Positions 1 through 9,485 of a stretch of DNA of 64,000 nt are shown here, piece after piece (position 1 is the stretch's first letter; the number at the start of each line of letters is the position of its first letter). Source of the DNA: Marinobacter sp. es.048 (GTDB taxonomy: Bacteria; Pseudomonadota; Gammaproteobacteria; Pseudomonadales; Oleiphilaceae); contig NZ_FYFA01000002.1 of assembly GCF_900188435.1 (NCBI RefSeq), positions 1,178,001-1,242,000 on the forward strand, read 5' to 3'. The notes under the pieces were generated by a model that searched no databases, had not been told where the DNA came from, and worked only from the letters and a program-made list of their open reading frames with translations. The position numbers were made by a program, and so were the translations under genes.

Positions 1-32
1 CGCCATGAATCGCCTGCACAGTTTCAAACCGG

Positions 33-38
33 TATAAT
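33..38 (+). promoter_or_regulatory. candidate -10 box upstream of ychF
   Basis: A perfect TATAAT lies 36 bp before the ychF start codon, a plausible -10 element. No good -35 hexamer is seen 16-18 bp upstream, so the promoter is only partly supported. Confidence 0.4.
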
Positions 39-73
39 CCGCCCAAATTTTCCAGTACCAGCAGAGGCATTCC

Positions 74-1165
74 ATGGGATTTAACTGCGGCATCGTCGGC
101 CTTCCCAACGTCGGCAAATCCACCCTGTTCAACGCACTGACCAAATCCGGCATTGGCGCGGAGAACTTCCCGTTCTGCACCATCGAGCCCAACGCTGGTG
201 TTGTCGCCATGCCCGACCCGCGCCTCAACAAACTCGCCGAGATCGTTAAGCCGGAAAAGGTGGTGGCAACCACCATGGAGTTCGTGGATATCGCAGGCCT
301 TGTAGAAGGCGCTTCGAAAGGCGAGGGCCTGGGCAACCAGTTCCTGGCCAATATCCGCCAGACCGACGCCATTGCCCATGTGGTGCGTTGCTTCGAGGAC
401 GACAACGTTATTCACGTTGCCAACAAGATTGATCCGGCTTCGGATATAGAAATCATCAACACCGAACTGGCCCTCGCCGACCTGGAAACAGTGGAAAAGG
501 CCATCAAGCGGGTACAGCGCGTGGCCAAGAGCGGCGACAAGGAAGCCAAAGCCCAGCTCGAAATGTTTGAAAAGCTGCTGCCGGTGCTGAACGAAGGCAA
601 ACCGGTGCGCAGCATGAACCTCGACAAGGACCAGATGGCGCTGATTCGTGAGCTCTGCCTGCTCACCGTCAAGCCCACCATGTACATTGCCAACGTCAGC
701 GAAGACGGGTTCGAGAACAACCCTCACCTGGACACCGTGAAAAAGATTGCGGAATCCGAGAACGCGGTTGTCGTGCCTATCTGCAACAAGATAGAAGCTG
801 AAATTTCCGAACTGGAAGACGATGAAAAATCCATGTTCCTGGAAGAAATGGGCATGGAAGAGCCAGGCCTGGATCGAGTAATTCGCGGCGGCTACGGCCT
901 GCTGGGCCTGCAGACCTACTTTACCGCCGGGGTGAAGGAAGTGCGCGCCTGGACGGTGAAAATCGGCGCCACGGCCCCTCAGGCGGCCGGCGTGATCCAC
1001 ACCGACTTCGAACGCGGCTTTATCCGGGCAGAAGTGGTGAGCTACGACGATTTCGTAAAGTACAACGGCGAAGCCGGGGCCAAAGATGCCGGTAAATGGC
1101 GCCTGGAAGGCAAGGAATACATCGTGAAAGATGGCGACGTTATCCACTTCCGCTTCAACGTGTAA
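74..1165 (+). CDS. ychF: redox-regulated ATPase YchF (Obg-family P-loop protein)
   Basis: A 363-aa protein with the full length and layout of YchF. The P-loop GLPNVGKST is at residues 9-17 of an OBG-type G domain, a coiled insertion follows, and the C-terminal TGS domain ends in [11 protein letters not shown]. YchF is a cytoplasmic ribosome-associated protein that prefers ATP over GTP and is linked to stress and translation control; that is family knowledge. The ATG is preceded by an AGAGG-type ribosome binding site (gcagaggcattcc). The usual upstream partner pth is not visible because only 73 bases precede the gene. A tRNA-Met gene follows on the same strand. Confidence 0.97.
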   Translation: MGFNCGIVGLPNVGKSTLFNALTKSGIGAENFPFCTIEPNAGVVAMPDPRLNKLAEIVKPEKVVATTMEFVDIAGLVEGASKGEGLGNQFLANIRQTDAIAHVVRCFEDDNVIHVANKIDPASDIEIINTELALADLETVEKAIKRVQRVAKSGDKEAKAQLEMFEKLLPVLNEGKPVRSMNLDKDQMALIRELCLLTVKPTMYIANVSEDGFENNPHLDTVKKIAESENAVVVPICNKIEAEISELEDDEKSMFLEEMGMEEPGLDRVIRGGYGLLGLQTYFTAGVKEVRAWTVKIGATAPQAAGVIHTDFERGFIRAEVVSYDDFVKYNGEAGAKDAGKWRLEGKEYIVKDGDVIHFRFNV

Positions 1166-1257
1166 TTTTTCAGGAAAAACTGGGTCCCAAGCCTTGACAC
1201 AAAGGGCCCAAATACTGAAAATACGCGCCTCGTTTGGGGCGATGCCCAGAACGAAAT

Positions 1258-1334
1258 GGCAAGGTAGCTCAGTTGGTTAGAGCACAGCACTCATAATGCT
1301 GGGGTCGGCGGTTCGACTCCGCCCCTTGCTACCA
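1258..1334 (+). tRNA. tRNA-Met (CAU), elongator type
   Basis: A 77-nt cloverleaf can be folded by eye: acceptor GGCAAGG pairs with CCTTGCT (one G-U pair at the end), the D arm contains TAGCTCAGTTGGTTAGAGC, the anticodon loop is CTCATAA (CAU), the T arm contains GGTTCGACTCC, and CCA is encoded. It closely resembles the E. coli elongator tRNA-Met body, which argues against tRNA-Ile2 or initiator tRNA. Confidence 0.95.
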
Positions 1335-1339
1335 GTATT

Positions 1340-1376
1340 CTGAAAAGCCCGTCGTGAAAGCGTCGGGCTTTTTCAG
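1340..1376 (+). terminator. rho-independent terminator after tRNA-Met
   Basis: Inverted repeat with arms CTGAAAAGCCCG and CGGGCTTTTTCAG separated by a short loop. The descending arm contains a T run. It starts 5 nt after the encoded CCA. Confidence 0.8.
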
Positions 1377-1445
1377 TTTCTGGGGACGACCCCACCCTTC
1401 CCGGGCAGTGAACGCGGGACGACCCGCCTTCGTACAAGACCTGCT

Positions 1446-1940
1446 ATGAGATCAACCAGAGACAGAGTTCGTCAAGCCATCTCGTTTGAGGTTATCGGCC
1501 TAATGCTGTCGGTTCCGCTCGCTGCCGCGACTTTCGGTTTTGATATCGGAAGAACAGGAGTCCTCGGTGTGGTGGGTGCCACCATCGCAACCTGCTGGAA
1601 CTATGTGTTCAATCTGGGGTTCGATCACGGGCTGAAGCACTTCACCGGCACCACCCGCAAATCCCTCCGAATCCGTTTCCTGCATGCGGTGAGTTTCGAG
1701 CTGGGTCTGATGCTCATTTTCCTGCCGATCATTGCCTGGTGGATGGGCATCGGTCTGCTGGAGGCGCTAATTGTGGATGTGGCGTTCGTGGTGTTCTACC
1801 TGGTGTATGCGTTTGTATTCACCTGGTGTATGCGTTTGTATTCACCTGGTGTTACGACACCATATTTCCTGACACGGACGCCAAGAAAACCAACGCCACT
1901 TAAACAAACTTTGACAATCCTGGAGGCGGGAGTGGGATAA
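1446..1940 (+). pseudogene. PACE-type efflux transporter, frameshifted by a 23-bp duplication
   Basis: The first ~128 residues are a four-helix inner-membrane protein with two repeats of the bacterial transmembrane pair domain. Each repeat begins with a motif of the type R(x)5SFE(V/L) (RQAISFEVIGLM; HAVSFELGLMLI), typical of PACE (AceI-like) drug/proton antiporters. After FVFTW the frame is lost: a 23-bp segment occurs twice in tandem (1801-1823 and 1824-1846). Deleting one copy restores the family ending FTWCYDTIFPDTDAKK and a stop at 1901-1903, giving about 144 aa, the usual length. As given, the frame runs to 1940 and yields 164 aa with an unrelated tail. Function is therefore probably lost or altered, unless the duplication is an assembly artefact. 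No strong ribosome binding site is seen. Confidence 0.8.
1801..1846 (+). repeat. 23-bp perfect tandem duplication
   Basis: Two identical 23-nt units abut at 1801-1823 and 1824-1846, each beginning TGGTGTATGC and ending TATTCACC; a third partial match (TGGTGT) follows. Since 23 is not a multiple of three, the duplication shifts the frame of the PACE gene. The perfect identity points to a recent slippage event. Confidence 0.95.
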
Positions 1941-1983
1941 GATAGAGACTCCGCCCAAATGCGTTTTGAGGTTGTATCGCATT

Positions 1984-2172
1984 ATGAAATCCCGCCACAC
2001 ACTCACAGTGTTCCTGGCCGTTGTTCTGGTTCCCATTGCCCTTGGATTCGCCGGCGCGAGCGTGAAGGCGGCCATCCTGTCGATCAGTGTTTTCTGGGCC
2101 TGTCTCGGGATCTTCTTCTACCCATCCATTATTGACTGCCTCAGGTCTGCAAGGAGACAGCGGGACGATTAG
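1984..2172 (+). CDS. small two-helix membrane protein, unknown function
   Basis: A 62-aa protein, MKSRHTLTVFLAVV..., with two hydrophobic segments (about residues 8-27 and 31-51) and a basic tail SARRQRDD. I do not recognise a family. An in-frame TTG exists at 1966, but the ATG at 1984 is preferred. GAGG at 1967-1970 sits somewhat far (13 nt) upstream as a possible ribosome binding site. It lies 80 bp after the original stop of the broken PACE gene, so the two may have been cotranscribed. Confidence 0.55.
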   Translation: MKSRHTLTVFLAVVLVPIALGFAGASVKAAILSISVFWACLGIFFYPSIIDCLRSARRQRDD

Positions 2173-2301
2173 CGCCGGGTACGTATCGCCCGGAATGGTT
2201 TCGCTTTCCGACCCATTGCAACGATCCTCTAAAGAGAAACTCTGTGGCATACTCACGGGCTGAAACCCACAAAGAACAACACACCAGCAAGGACCGTTGA
2301 C

Positions 2302-3579
2302 ATGAAACCGGAAACCCTCGCGCTGCACGCAGGCTTCAAAAGCGATCCCACTACCCGGGCCGCAACCACGCCGATTTACCAGACCACGTCCTACACCTTC
2401 GACGACACCCAGCACGGTGCCGATCTGTTCGACCTGAAGGTTCAGGGCAACATCTACACCCGCATCATGAACCCGACCAACGCGGTTCTGGAAGAGCGGA
2501 TGACCGAGCTGGAAGGCGGTGTTGGCGCCCTGGCCGTCGCATCGGGCATGGCTGCCATCACCTATGCCCTGCAGACCATCTGCAAGGTGGGCAACAACAT
2601 CGTCAGCACCAGCCAGCTTTACGGCGGCACCTACAACCTGTTTGCCCACTCGCTGCCGAACCAGGGTATTGAGTGCAAGATGGTTCGCCATGACGATTTC
2701 GATGCCGTGGAAGAGGCTATTGATGAAAACACCCGCGCCCTGTTCTGCGAGTCCATCGGTAACCCGGCGGGCAACGTGGTCGATATCCAGCGCTGGGCCG
2801 AGATTGCCCACAAGCATGGCATTCCGCTGATGGTGGACAACACGGTTGCCACACCGTTCCTGTGCCGCCCGATCGAGCATGGCGCGGATATCGTGATTCA
2901 CTCGCTCACCAAGTACATCGGCGGCCATGGCACCACCGTCGCCGGCGTTGTCGTCGATTCCGGGAAGTTCGACTGGAAGGCCAGCGCGAACAAGTTCCCG
3001 ATGCTGAACGAACCGGATCCGTCCTATCACGGCGTGGTCTACACTGACGCGCTAGGCCCCGCCGCTTTCATTGGCCGCTGTCGCGTGGTACCACTGCGCA
3101 ACACCGGTGCCGCCCTGGCCCCGTTCAATGCCTTCCTGATCATGCAGGGCCTGGAAACCCTGGCGCTGCGTATGGAACGTCATTGCGAGAACGCAGAAAA
3201 AGTCGCCAACTTCCTGCAGGACCATCCGTCTGTGGAGTGGGTCAATTACGCGACCCTGGCCAACAGCCCGTACAAAGCCACCTGTGACAAGATATGTGGC
3301 GGCAAGGCCTCTGGCATTCTGAGCTTTGGCATCAAGGGTGGCCGGGAAGCCGGCGCGAAATTCATTGATGCCCTGGACCTGATCCTGCGCTTGGTGAACA
3401 TCGGTGACGCCAAGTCCCTGGCGTGCCATCCGGCCACCACGACGCACCGTCAGCTGAACCCGGAGGAGCTGAAGAGTGCCGGCGTGAGCGAGGATCTGGT
3501 GCGGCTGTCCATCGGTATCGAGCATGTCGACGACCTCATTGCCGACATTACCCAGGCCCTGGACACGGCCCAGGCTTGA
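2302..3579 (+). CDS. metY: O-acetylhomoserine sulfhydrylase (PLP-dependent)
   Basis: A 425-aa Cys/Met metabolism PLP enzyme. The PLP lysine is K204 in HSLTKYIGGHG, and GGVGALAVASGMAA and the LVDN-type segment MVDNTVATPF are present. The long form (~425 aa), and the N-terminal TLALHAGFKSDPTTRA resemble MetY-type O-acetylhomoserine aminocarboxypropyltransferases rather than shorter MetB or MetC. The predicted reaction is O-acetylhomoserine plus sulfide giving homocysteine plus acetate in the cytoplasm. The ATG follows an AAGGA ribosome binding site (gcaaggaccgttgac). O-succinylhomoserine use (MetZ-like) cannot be excluded from sequence alone. Confidence 0.9.
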   Translation: MKPETLALHAGFKSDPTTRAATTPIYQTTSYTFDDTQHGADLFDLKVQGNIYTRIMNPTNAVLEERMTELEGGVGALAVASGMAAITYALQTICKVGNNIVSTSQLYGGTYNLFAHSLPNQGIECKMVRHDDFDAVEEAIDENTRALFCESIGNPAGNVVDIQRWAEIAHKHGIPLMVDNTVATPFLCRPIEHGADIVIHSLTKYIGGHGTTVAGVVVDSGKFDWKASANKFPMLNEPDPSYHGVVYTDALGPAAFIGRCRVVPLRNTGAALAPFNAFLIMQGLETLALRMERHCENAEKVANFLQDHPSVEWVNYATLANSPYKATCDKICGGKASGILSFGIKGGREAGAKFIDALDLILRLVNIGDAKSLACHPATTTHRQLNPEELKSAGVSEDLVRLSIGIEHVDDLIADITQALDTAQA

Positions 3580-3708
3580 TTACGGTCAACCGGGTACGAC
3601 CAATGCCGTGCCCGGTACCCCCGTGATTGCCCCTATCTGTCTTGTAACTCCCCCGCCAGCCCATTATTCTTTAGTGTTACCCATGCCCGAATCGAGAGTC
3701 CGGTTGCA

Positions 3709-4761
3709 ATGAGCGACAGCGCACACACCCGCATTACCAGTGGTTCCAAATTCCGCAATGAACATGGCTTCTCAGCCATCAAGGACGGCGTCAAGCGGTC
3801 ATCAAAGCAGGAAGCCACAACAGCGGAGAAGCGTGAGCGAAAGCCCAAATGGCTGCGCGCACGCATGCCCGGAGGCGAACGCTATGAGGCGGTTCGCAAG
3901 AACGTCACTGAACACCGGTTGAGCACCGTCTGCCAGGAATCCCATTGCCCCAACATCGGTGAGTGCTGGACGGCTGGCACTGCCACCATCATGGTGATGG
4001 GTTCTGTGTGCACCCGGGCCTGCAAGTTCTGCGCGGTGGACACCGGCAACCCGAAGGGCTGGCTGGATCACGAAGAGCCGGAGAACACGGCCAAATCCGT
4101 CGAGCTGATGGGCCTTCGCTACATCGTGCTTACCTCGGTAGACCGTGACGACCTCGACGACGGCGGCGCTGCCCACTATGCCGCCTGCGTCTCGGCCATC
4201 AAACAGCGCACGCCGGAAGTCGCCGTTGAGGCGCTGACGCCGGATTTTGATGCGGTTATGTCAGACGTAGAGAAGGTGGTGGATTCCGGGCTGGATGTCT
4301 TTGCCCAGAATGTGGAAACCGTCAAACGGCTGACCGGCCGGGTCCGTGATCCGCGCGCCGGTTATGAGAAAACCCTTCGGGTTCTGGAACATGCCAAGAA
4401 GCACCGTCCGGATGTTCTCACCAAGACCAGTCTGATGCTGGGCCTGGGTGAAACTGAAGAGGAAATTCTCGAAACCATGGATGACCTGCGCGCCATCGGC
4501 GTGGATATCCTGACCCTGGGCCAGTACCTCCGCCCTACCCCGAATCACCTGCCCGTGGAACGCTATGTGACCCCGGAAGAATTCAACCGCTACCGGGAAA
4601 TCGGGCTGGAGAAAGGCTTTATGGAAGTACCCTCCGGCCCCATGGTCCGCTCCAGCTACCGGGCCGACAAGGTCTTCGATAAAAACAATCTGGGTCTCGC
4701 CGTGCCAGAGGTGCCTCAAACCTCCAATGCCATGCAGATTCCGGTGAAGGCCATCGACTGA
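3709..4761 (+). CDS. lipA: lipoyl synthase (radical SAM)
   Basis: 350 aa. Both iron-sulfur signatures are present: the auxiliary-cluster cysteines C75, C80 and C86 ([12 protein letters not shown]) and the radical-SAM CxxxCxxC at C101, C105 and C108 (CTRACKFC). The C-terminal [12 protein letters not shown] matches the family's conserved RSSY serine segment. LipA inserts two sulfurs into protein-bound octanoyl groups to make lipoyl cofactor. In many relatives lipA sits beside lipB; here lipB is about 42 kb away at 45987-46625. The N-terminus is about 30 residues longer than the E. coli enzyme. Nine bp separate it from the following chemoreceptor gene. Confidence 0.97.
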   Translation: MSDSAHTRITSGSKFRNEHGFSAIKDGVKRSSKQEATTAEKRERKPKWLRARMPGGERYEAVRKNVTEHRLSTVCQESHCPNIGECWTAGTATIMVMGSVCTRACKFCAVDTGNPKGWLDHEEPENTAKSVELMGLRYIVLTSVDRDDLDDGGAAHYAACVSAIKQRTPEVAVEALTPDFDAVMSDVEKVVDSGLDVFAQNVETVKRLTGRVRDPRAGYEKTLRVLEHAKKHRPDVLTKTSLMLGLGETEEEILETMDDLRAIGVDILTLGQYLRPTPNHLPVERYVTPEEFNRYREIGLEKGFMEVPSGPMVRSSYRADKVFDKNNLGLAVPEVPQTSNAMQIPVKAID

Positions 4762-4770
4762 GAACAATTC

Positions 4771-5991
4771 ATGCTGACACTGCTGCGAAATGCCCGGCTG
4801 AAGTACAAATTCTGGTTGCTGAACATTGTCGTTTTCGCAGTTCTCTGCTTGCTGGTTCTTTACGCCATGAACACCATTGCCGGGCAGACCGGCAAGACTT
4901 TTGATCAGGTCTTTGCCGATACCGCGCCCGGCTTTGCGCTGGTTGTGGCGGTGCTCATGGTGCTCGAGATGGCCGGCTCCCAGTTGCTGATCTCCTTTAT
5001 CGAGCGCCACGTCAATCGCCTGAAAACCACCATGGTCGATGTACAGGCTTCAGGCAATCTGAGCCAGAGGGCGGTTGTGGATTCCACCGACGAAATCGGC
5101 GAAATGGCGAGCGCCTTAAACGCCATGCAGGACCGCACCGTAGGGGTGGTCCGAAGCATGAAGGAAGCCATCGAACGGCTGCACCGGGAAGTCGAGGAAC
5201 TCACCTCGGCCGCCGAGGCCCGCCGGGATGACCTGGGCCGCCAACAGCAGGGCGCCGACCGGTCCGCGGAAGTCGTCGAAACCATGCTGCAAAGCTTCAC
5301 CGGCATCGCCGAACAGGCCGGAATTGCCAAGACCCTGTCCCACGAAGCCAGCGATGCCGCTCGCAACGGCAGCACCCGTGTCGGCCAGAGCGCCGACAGC
5401 ATCCGCAAGCTTGCCGACGTAGTGCGCAATTCCGCCAACAGCGTCGAGGCCCTGGCCGAGAATAGCCATGAAATCAGCCACGCCATCACCGAGATCCGGG
5501 GTATTGCCGAACAGACCAATTTGCTGGCCCTGAACGCGGCCATTGAGGCGGCCCGGGCTGGCGAGCAAGGCCGCGGGTTTGCGGTGGTGGCCGATGAAGT
5601 GCGTAAGTTGGCCCAGCGGGTCCAGGACTCCACCGATCAGATCCAGGGCACCATCGATCGCCTGCTCAATGCCATGAATACGGCCGTGAATCAGATGACC
5701 GGCAGTTCCGAGGATGCCACTCGCTGCGTTGAGGAATCCGAGGAAGGCCGTCGTGCCCTGGAAGCCATTAATGAAGTGGTCAGCCGGATCGACCATACCA
5801 ACCAGGAAATCGCCAACGTTTCTGCGGAACAGACCGCTGGCACCGACGACGTTCTTGCCAACGTGCAGGGCATTCGCGAAACCACCCAGAACATGGTGAC
5901 CCAGCTCGCCGAGAGCGCAGAAATGAGTCGCCGCCTGAAAAAGCTGATCGATTCCCTGGAAGAAGCTTCGTCAAAGGTCACGGTTCACTGA
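4771..5991 (+). CDS. methyl-accepting chemotaxis protein lacking a large periplasmic domain
   Basis: 406 aa. Two membrane spans near the N-terminus (about 14-34 and 53-76) are joined by fewer than 20 residues, so there is no room for a periplasmic ligand domain. A short HAMP-like stretch follows, then the coiled signalling domain with the highly conserved hairpin tip [19 protein letters not shown]. No C-terminal NWETF-type CheR/CheB tether is present (it ends KVTVH). It may sense membrane state or a cytoplasmic cue, or depend on a partner; that is inference. The 9-bp gap from lipA suggests cotranscription. Confidence 0.9.
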   Translation: MLTLLRNARLKYKFWLLNIVVFAVLCLLVLYAMNTIAGQTGKTFDQVFADTAPGFALVVAVLMVLEMAGSQLLISFIERHVNRLKTTMVDVQASGNLSQRAVVDSTDEIGEMASALNAMQDRTVGVVRSMKEAIERLHREVEELTSAAEARRDDLGRQQQGADRSAEVVETMLQSFTGIAEQAGIAKTLSHEASDAARNGSTRVGQSADSIRKLADVVRNSANSVEALAENSHEISHAITEIRGIAEQTNLLALNAAIEAARAGEQGRGFAVVADEVRKLAQRVQDSTDQIQGTIDRLLNAMNTAVNQMTGSSEDATRCVEESEEGRRALEAINEVVSRIDHTNQEIANVSAEQTAGTDDVLANVQGIRETTQNMVTQLAESAEMSRRLKKLIDSLEEASSKVTVH

Positions 5992-6039
5992 GGTTTGTGG
6001 CACACTCTGCACTCGTTTGAACCGGCAGAGTAGTTGTTC

Positions 6040-8517
6040 ATGAATCGTCTTCGCGCCCTGTATGACCGCCTGATTTTTCCGCACCCCTTTATTATCCTCG
6101 CAGCTTTCGCCCTGCTGCTGGCCCTCGCCGCCATCAAATTCGGCGAATTCCGTCTGGATGCCTCCGCCGAATCCCTGGTGCTGGAAAACGATCGGTCTCT
6201 CGAGCAATACCGCCAGGTAAACCGCCGCTTCACCACCTCAGACGATTTCCTGATCGTGACCTATACCCCCGACGGCGAACTCTTCTCTGAAGACGGCCTG
6301 GCAAGACTGGGGGCCTTGAGGGATGAACTGCAAAACCTGGAAGCTGTGGGCTCCACCAACAGCATCCTGAACGTACCCCTGCTCCACAGCCCGGAACTGA
6401 CGCTGGATACCGTGGACCGTGAGATAAAAACCCTGGACGAACACGATGTCGCCCCGGACACTGCCCGACAGGCGCTGCTTAACAATCCGCTCTACCCCAA
6501 CCTGCTGATCAGCGAAGACGGACGAACCACCGCTATACAGGTCAACTTGCCGACGCCGGATCGATATTTCGAGCTACTGAGAAAGCGCAACGAGCTGAGA
6601 GACAAGGCCGACGCCGGCGAAGCCTCCGGGACCGAGTTGGCAAAACTGGAACAGGTTAAACAGCAATTTATCGACTTCACCGAAACCCTCGGTGTCGAAC
6701 GCGATGCCACCATACGGACTGTTCGCTCCATTCTCGACAACTACCGGGATAGCGCCGACATCCACCTGGGTGGCGTCCCCATGATTGTGGCGGACATGAT
6801 CCGCTTCATCGAGAACGACCTGTCGACCTTCGGGCTTGGCGTCCTGGCATTTCTGCTGCTGACCCTGGCCATCATCTTCCGGCAGTGGCGCTGGGTGCTG
6901 GTGCCGCTGCTGTGCTGTGGCTTTACGGTCTGGCTGATGATCGGTTTCCTGGGCTGGGCCCAGTGGCCGGTCACTGTGATTTCTTCCAACTTCATTTCCC
7001 TGCTGCTGATCATGACCCTGTCGCTCACTATCCACCTGATCGTGCGCTACCGGGAATTCCAGCACGACGAGCCCGGGGCCAACCCGAGAGACACCCTGCG
7101 CAACACCGTGATGGCGATGATCAAGCCCTGCTTCTACATGGCCATCACCACCATCGTCGCCTTCGGCTCTCTTACCTTCAGCGGCATTCGCCCGGTCATC
7201 GACTTCGGCTGGATGATGACCCTGGGCCTGACGGTGGCTTTCCTGATCACCTTTATTGTTTTCCCGGCACTGCTAACCCTGTTGCCACCGCCCCTAGACA
7301 GCCGCGTGACCTCCGACCGGATTCCCTTCACGGATGCCTTTGCCCGGTTCACGGAACACTTCGGCAAGACAGTATTAGTCGGCTCCGGGCTGATTGCGGT
7401 GCTCTGCGTGGTTGGCCTGAGCAAGCTGACCGTTGAAAACAGCTTTATCGACTATTTCAAATCGTCCACCGAAATCCATCAGGGCATGATCACCATCGAC
7501 AACCGCCTGGGCGGCACCACGCCCCTGGACGTGGTTATCACCGACGATCCGCCACCGGAAGACGCGAGCGGCGGCGACCCGTTTGCCAGTGACTGCGACC
7601 CGTTCGTCGAAGACTGCGGTGCCGGAGAGGAATACCGCGATACCTGGTACACCTACCAGAAAATGGAAGAACTGGAAGCCGTTCACGACTACCTGGACGG
7701 CCTACCGGAGACCGGCAAGGTGCTCTCGATCAACACCACGCTGGATATCCTCGCCCAGATCAACCAGGGCGAGCCCCTGGACGCCCTGGAACTGGCGTTT
7801 GTGCCCGCTGCGGTGCCGGATGACCTGCAGGATACCCTGCTGACACCCTACATCTCAGAGGAACACGACCAGGCCCGATTCAGCATCCGGATCCTGGAAA
7901 CCATGCCGGAACTGCGTCGACAGGAGCTGCTAGACCGCATCCACAAACACCTGACCACGGAACTGGGCTACGACCAGGATCAGGTTCTGTTCGCCGGCAT
8001 GACCGTAATGTACAACAACATGCTGCAAAGCCTGTTCAATTCCCAGATCAAGACCATCGGGGTGGTCTTCGCCGCCATCATGGTGATGTTCCTGATCCTG
8101 TTCCGCTCGCTGAAGCTGGCCCTGATCGGCATCGCCCCCAACCTGATCGCCGCCGGCTCGGTGCTCGGCCTGATGGGCTGGCTGGGCATTCCCCTGGACA
8201 TGATGACCATCACCGTCGCCGCCATCACCGTAGGCATCGCTGTGGACGACACCATCCACTACATCCACCGGTTCAAAACCGAGTTCCAGAAAGACGGCGA
8301 CTATATCGCTACCATGCACCGCTGCCACCGAAGCATCGGCCAGGCCATGTTCTTTACCTCGCTGACCATCATCTCCGGGTTCTCGATACTGGTGCTGTCC
8401 AACTTCATACCGACCATCTACTTCGGGTTGTTTACGGGGTTTGCCATGTTCATGGCTCTGGTAGGGGCGCTCACCCTGCTTCCCAGGCTAATTGTTCTCG
8501 TTAAGCCCTTTGGGTGA
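6040..8517 (+). CDS. RND superfamily (MMPL-type) transporter
   Basis: About 825 aa from the ATG at 6040; an in-frame TTG two codons earlier is less likely. The architecture is a duplicated RND fold: one helix near residue 15-33, a large periplasmic loop, a block of five or six helices, then the same again. Late motifs include AAITVGIAVDDTIHYIHRF, typical of MMPL/RND domains with the buried acidic pair for proton relay. Such proteins export lipids, hopanoids or other hydrophobic compounds from the inner membrane; the substrate is unknown. The second periplasmic loop carries an acidic insertion (about 501-532) with two cysteines, C519 and C526, which could form a disulfide. It starts 48 bp after the chemoreceptor stop. 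Confidence 0.88.
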   Translation: MNRLRALYDRLIFPHPFIILAAFALLLALAAIKFGEFRLDASAESLVLENDRSLEQYRQVNRRFTTSDDFLIVTYTPDGELFSEDGLARLGALRDELQNLEAVGSTNSILNVPLLHSPELTLDTVDREIKTLDEHDVAPDTARQALLNNPLYPNLLISEDGRTTAIQVNLPTPDRYFELLRKRNELRDKADAGEASGTELAKLEQVKQQFIDFTETLGVERDATIRTVRSILDNYRDSADIHLGGVPMIVADMIRFIENDLSTFGLGVLAFLLLTLAIIFRQWRWVLVPLLCCGFTVWLMIGFLGWAQWPVTVISSNFISLLLIMTLSLTIHLIVRYREFQHDEPGANPRDTLRNTVMAMIKPCFYMAITTIVAFGSLTFSGIRPVIDFGWMMTLGLTVAFLITFIVFPALLTLLPPPLDSRVTSDRIPFTDAFARFTEHFGKTVLVGSGLIAVLCVVGLSKLTVENSFIDYFKSSTEIHQGMITIDNRLGGTTPLDVVITDDPPPEDASGGDPFASDCDPFVEDCGAGEEYRDTWYTYQKMEELEAVHDYLDGLPETGKVLSINTTLDILAQINQGEPLDALELAFVPAAVPDDLQDTLLTPYISEEHDQARFSIRILETMPELRRQELLDRIHKHLTTELGYDQDQVLFAGMTVMYNNMLQSLFNSQIKTIGVVFAAIMVMFLILFRSLKLALIGIAPNLIAAGSVLGLMGWLGIPLDMMTITVAAITVGIAVDDTIHYIHRFKTEFQKDGDYIATMHRCHRSIGQAMFFTSLTIISGFSILVLSNFIPTIYFGLFTGFAMFMALVGALTLLPRLIVLVKPFG

Positions 8518-8543
8518 GTCTGGGCTGGGTTCCTAGCCTGCAA

Positions 8544-8674
8544 ATTCTGGGGGCTGCCTGTCGGTCATAAGGGCCTTGCCAGAACCGCTAAGAGCACGTC
8601 CATGTGCGCTTGACGAAGGCCATCCTTGGCCTTCGACATTCTGGCAAGGCCCCATGACCGAGAGGCTTCAGAAT
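8544..8674. repeat. 131-bp nested palindromic intergenic element
   Basis: Long imperfect inverted arms (about 8544-8584 and 8637-8674, with ATTCTG/CAGAAT ends and a GGGCCTTGCCAGAA/TTCTGGCAAGGCC core) enclose a second perfect hairpin, CGAAGGCCA-TCCT-TGGCCTTCG, and a small GCAC/GTGC stem. No ORF is present. It could fold as RNA or as a DNA cruciform. It looks like a REP/MITE-like interspersed repeat, but no second copy occurs in this window. Confidence 0.75.
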
Positions 8675-8783
8675 ATGGAGAAATAGGAAAGCAACTCAGC
8701 AGCAAACGTTCAGATCAGAGTTGAGCCGCCTCGATATAACTGTGCTGTTCCTCCCCTAAAACCTGCAGGCTACAAACCAAAAA

Positions 8784-8811
8784 AAGGGCCACACCAAAAG
8801 ATGCGGCCCTT
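8784..8811 (-). terminator. rho-independent terminator for the Spy-like gene
   Basis: Read on the minus strand, AAGGGCC and GGCCCTT arms flank a 14-nt loop and are followed by a run of T residues (complement of the A run at 8778-8785). It lies 29 bp beyond the stop codon of the gene at 8840. Confidence 0.8.
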
Positions 8812-8839
8812 CTCCAACCCAGCTAAAGGGAAGTCAGGA

Positions 8840-9304
8840 TTACTGCATGCCCTGGCCTTGCCCCTGCTGCATCTGTTGTTGCATCTGACGACGCTGCTGC
8901 ATTTGCTGCTGCATCTGCTGCATACGCTTGTCCAGCTCGTCACGCTGCTCTTGGGTAAACACGCTGTCGACCTTCGCCTGCATCAGAGTGGACAGCGCCG
9001 CGATCTCGCCGGTCACATCGCCCAGCTCTTTGGCTTGCTCGCGAATCGCAGCTTCGTCAAAGTCTGATTTGATTTCACCCTGCATCTGCTGCTGAAGTGC
9101 ACGGGCTTCCTGGCGGAGCTCGCCTATTTCGCCTTGCATCTCGTCGATGATGCCGCGGATTTCAGTTTGCTGTTCTTCCGTCAGCCCCACCATCTGAGCC
9201 AGTTGATCAACCTGATCCGGCTGACCACCGGATTGCTGGGCCATGGCCGGGACCGAAAGGCTGAGGGCTACCAGGGCAGTACTAAACAGTTTTACAAGCT
9301 TCAT
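8840..9304 (-). CDS. Spy/CpxP-like LTXXQ periplasmic protein
   Basis: 154 aa from the ATG at 9304, chosen because GGAGA lies 6 bp before it and a clear signal peptide follows (MKLVKLFSTALVALSL...AMA-QQ). The mature protein is helical and has LTEEQQTEIRGII and FTQEQRDELDKRM, the LTxxQ-type repeats of Spy/CpxP chaperones and metal-resistance relatives. The C-terminus is an extreme Q/M/R-rich tail (MQQMQQQMQQRRQMQQ). The likely location is the periplasm, with a role in envelope-stress chaperoning; this is inferred from the family. No CpxAR genes are nearby. Confidence 0.75.
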   Translation of the reverse strand: MKLVKLFSTALVALSLSVPAMAQQSGGQPDQVDQLAQMVGLTEEQQTEIRGIIDEMQGEIGELRQEARALQQQMQGEIKSDFDEAAIREQAKELGDVTGEIAALSTLMQAKVDSVFTQEQRDELDKRMQQMQQQMQQRRQMQQQMQQGQGQGMQ

Positions 9305-9485
9305 AAATGTCTCCGTTAACAGGGTGGCCACAACTTGAATACCACCGACATACATTGGTTTCATCGTTCAGGTCATACACCCTAAAACATACGGATACGG
9401 TTTTTCACCCCGATCAGCCCTCTTTTTGTACATACTTCTCAGTATCCCGCGCCAAAAGCCGCCACACGCGGGCGTTCAAACAAAT

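Noticed and set aside
1911..1943. TTGACA and TAAGAT as promoter of the small membrane protein
   Set aside because: The spacing is 21 bp, too long for a normal sigma-70 promoter.
1900..3030. 376-aa minus-strand open frame
   Set aside because: It is the antisense shadow of metY, has no recognisable motif, and metY is an unmistakable PLP enzyme.
4261..5010. 249-aa minus-strand open frame spanning lipA and the chemoreceptor start
   Set aside because: Antisense of two well-supported genes; composition is rich in His/Gln as expected of a shadow frame.
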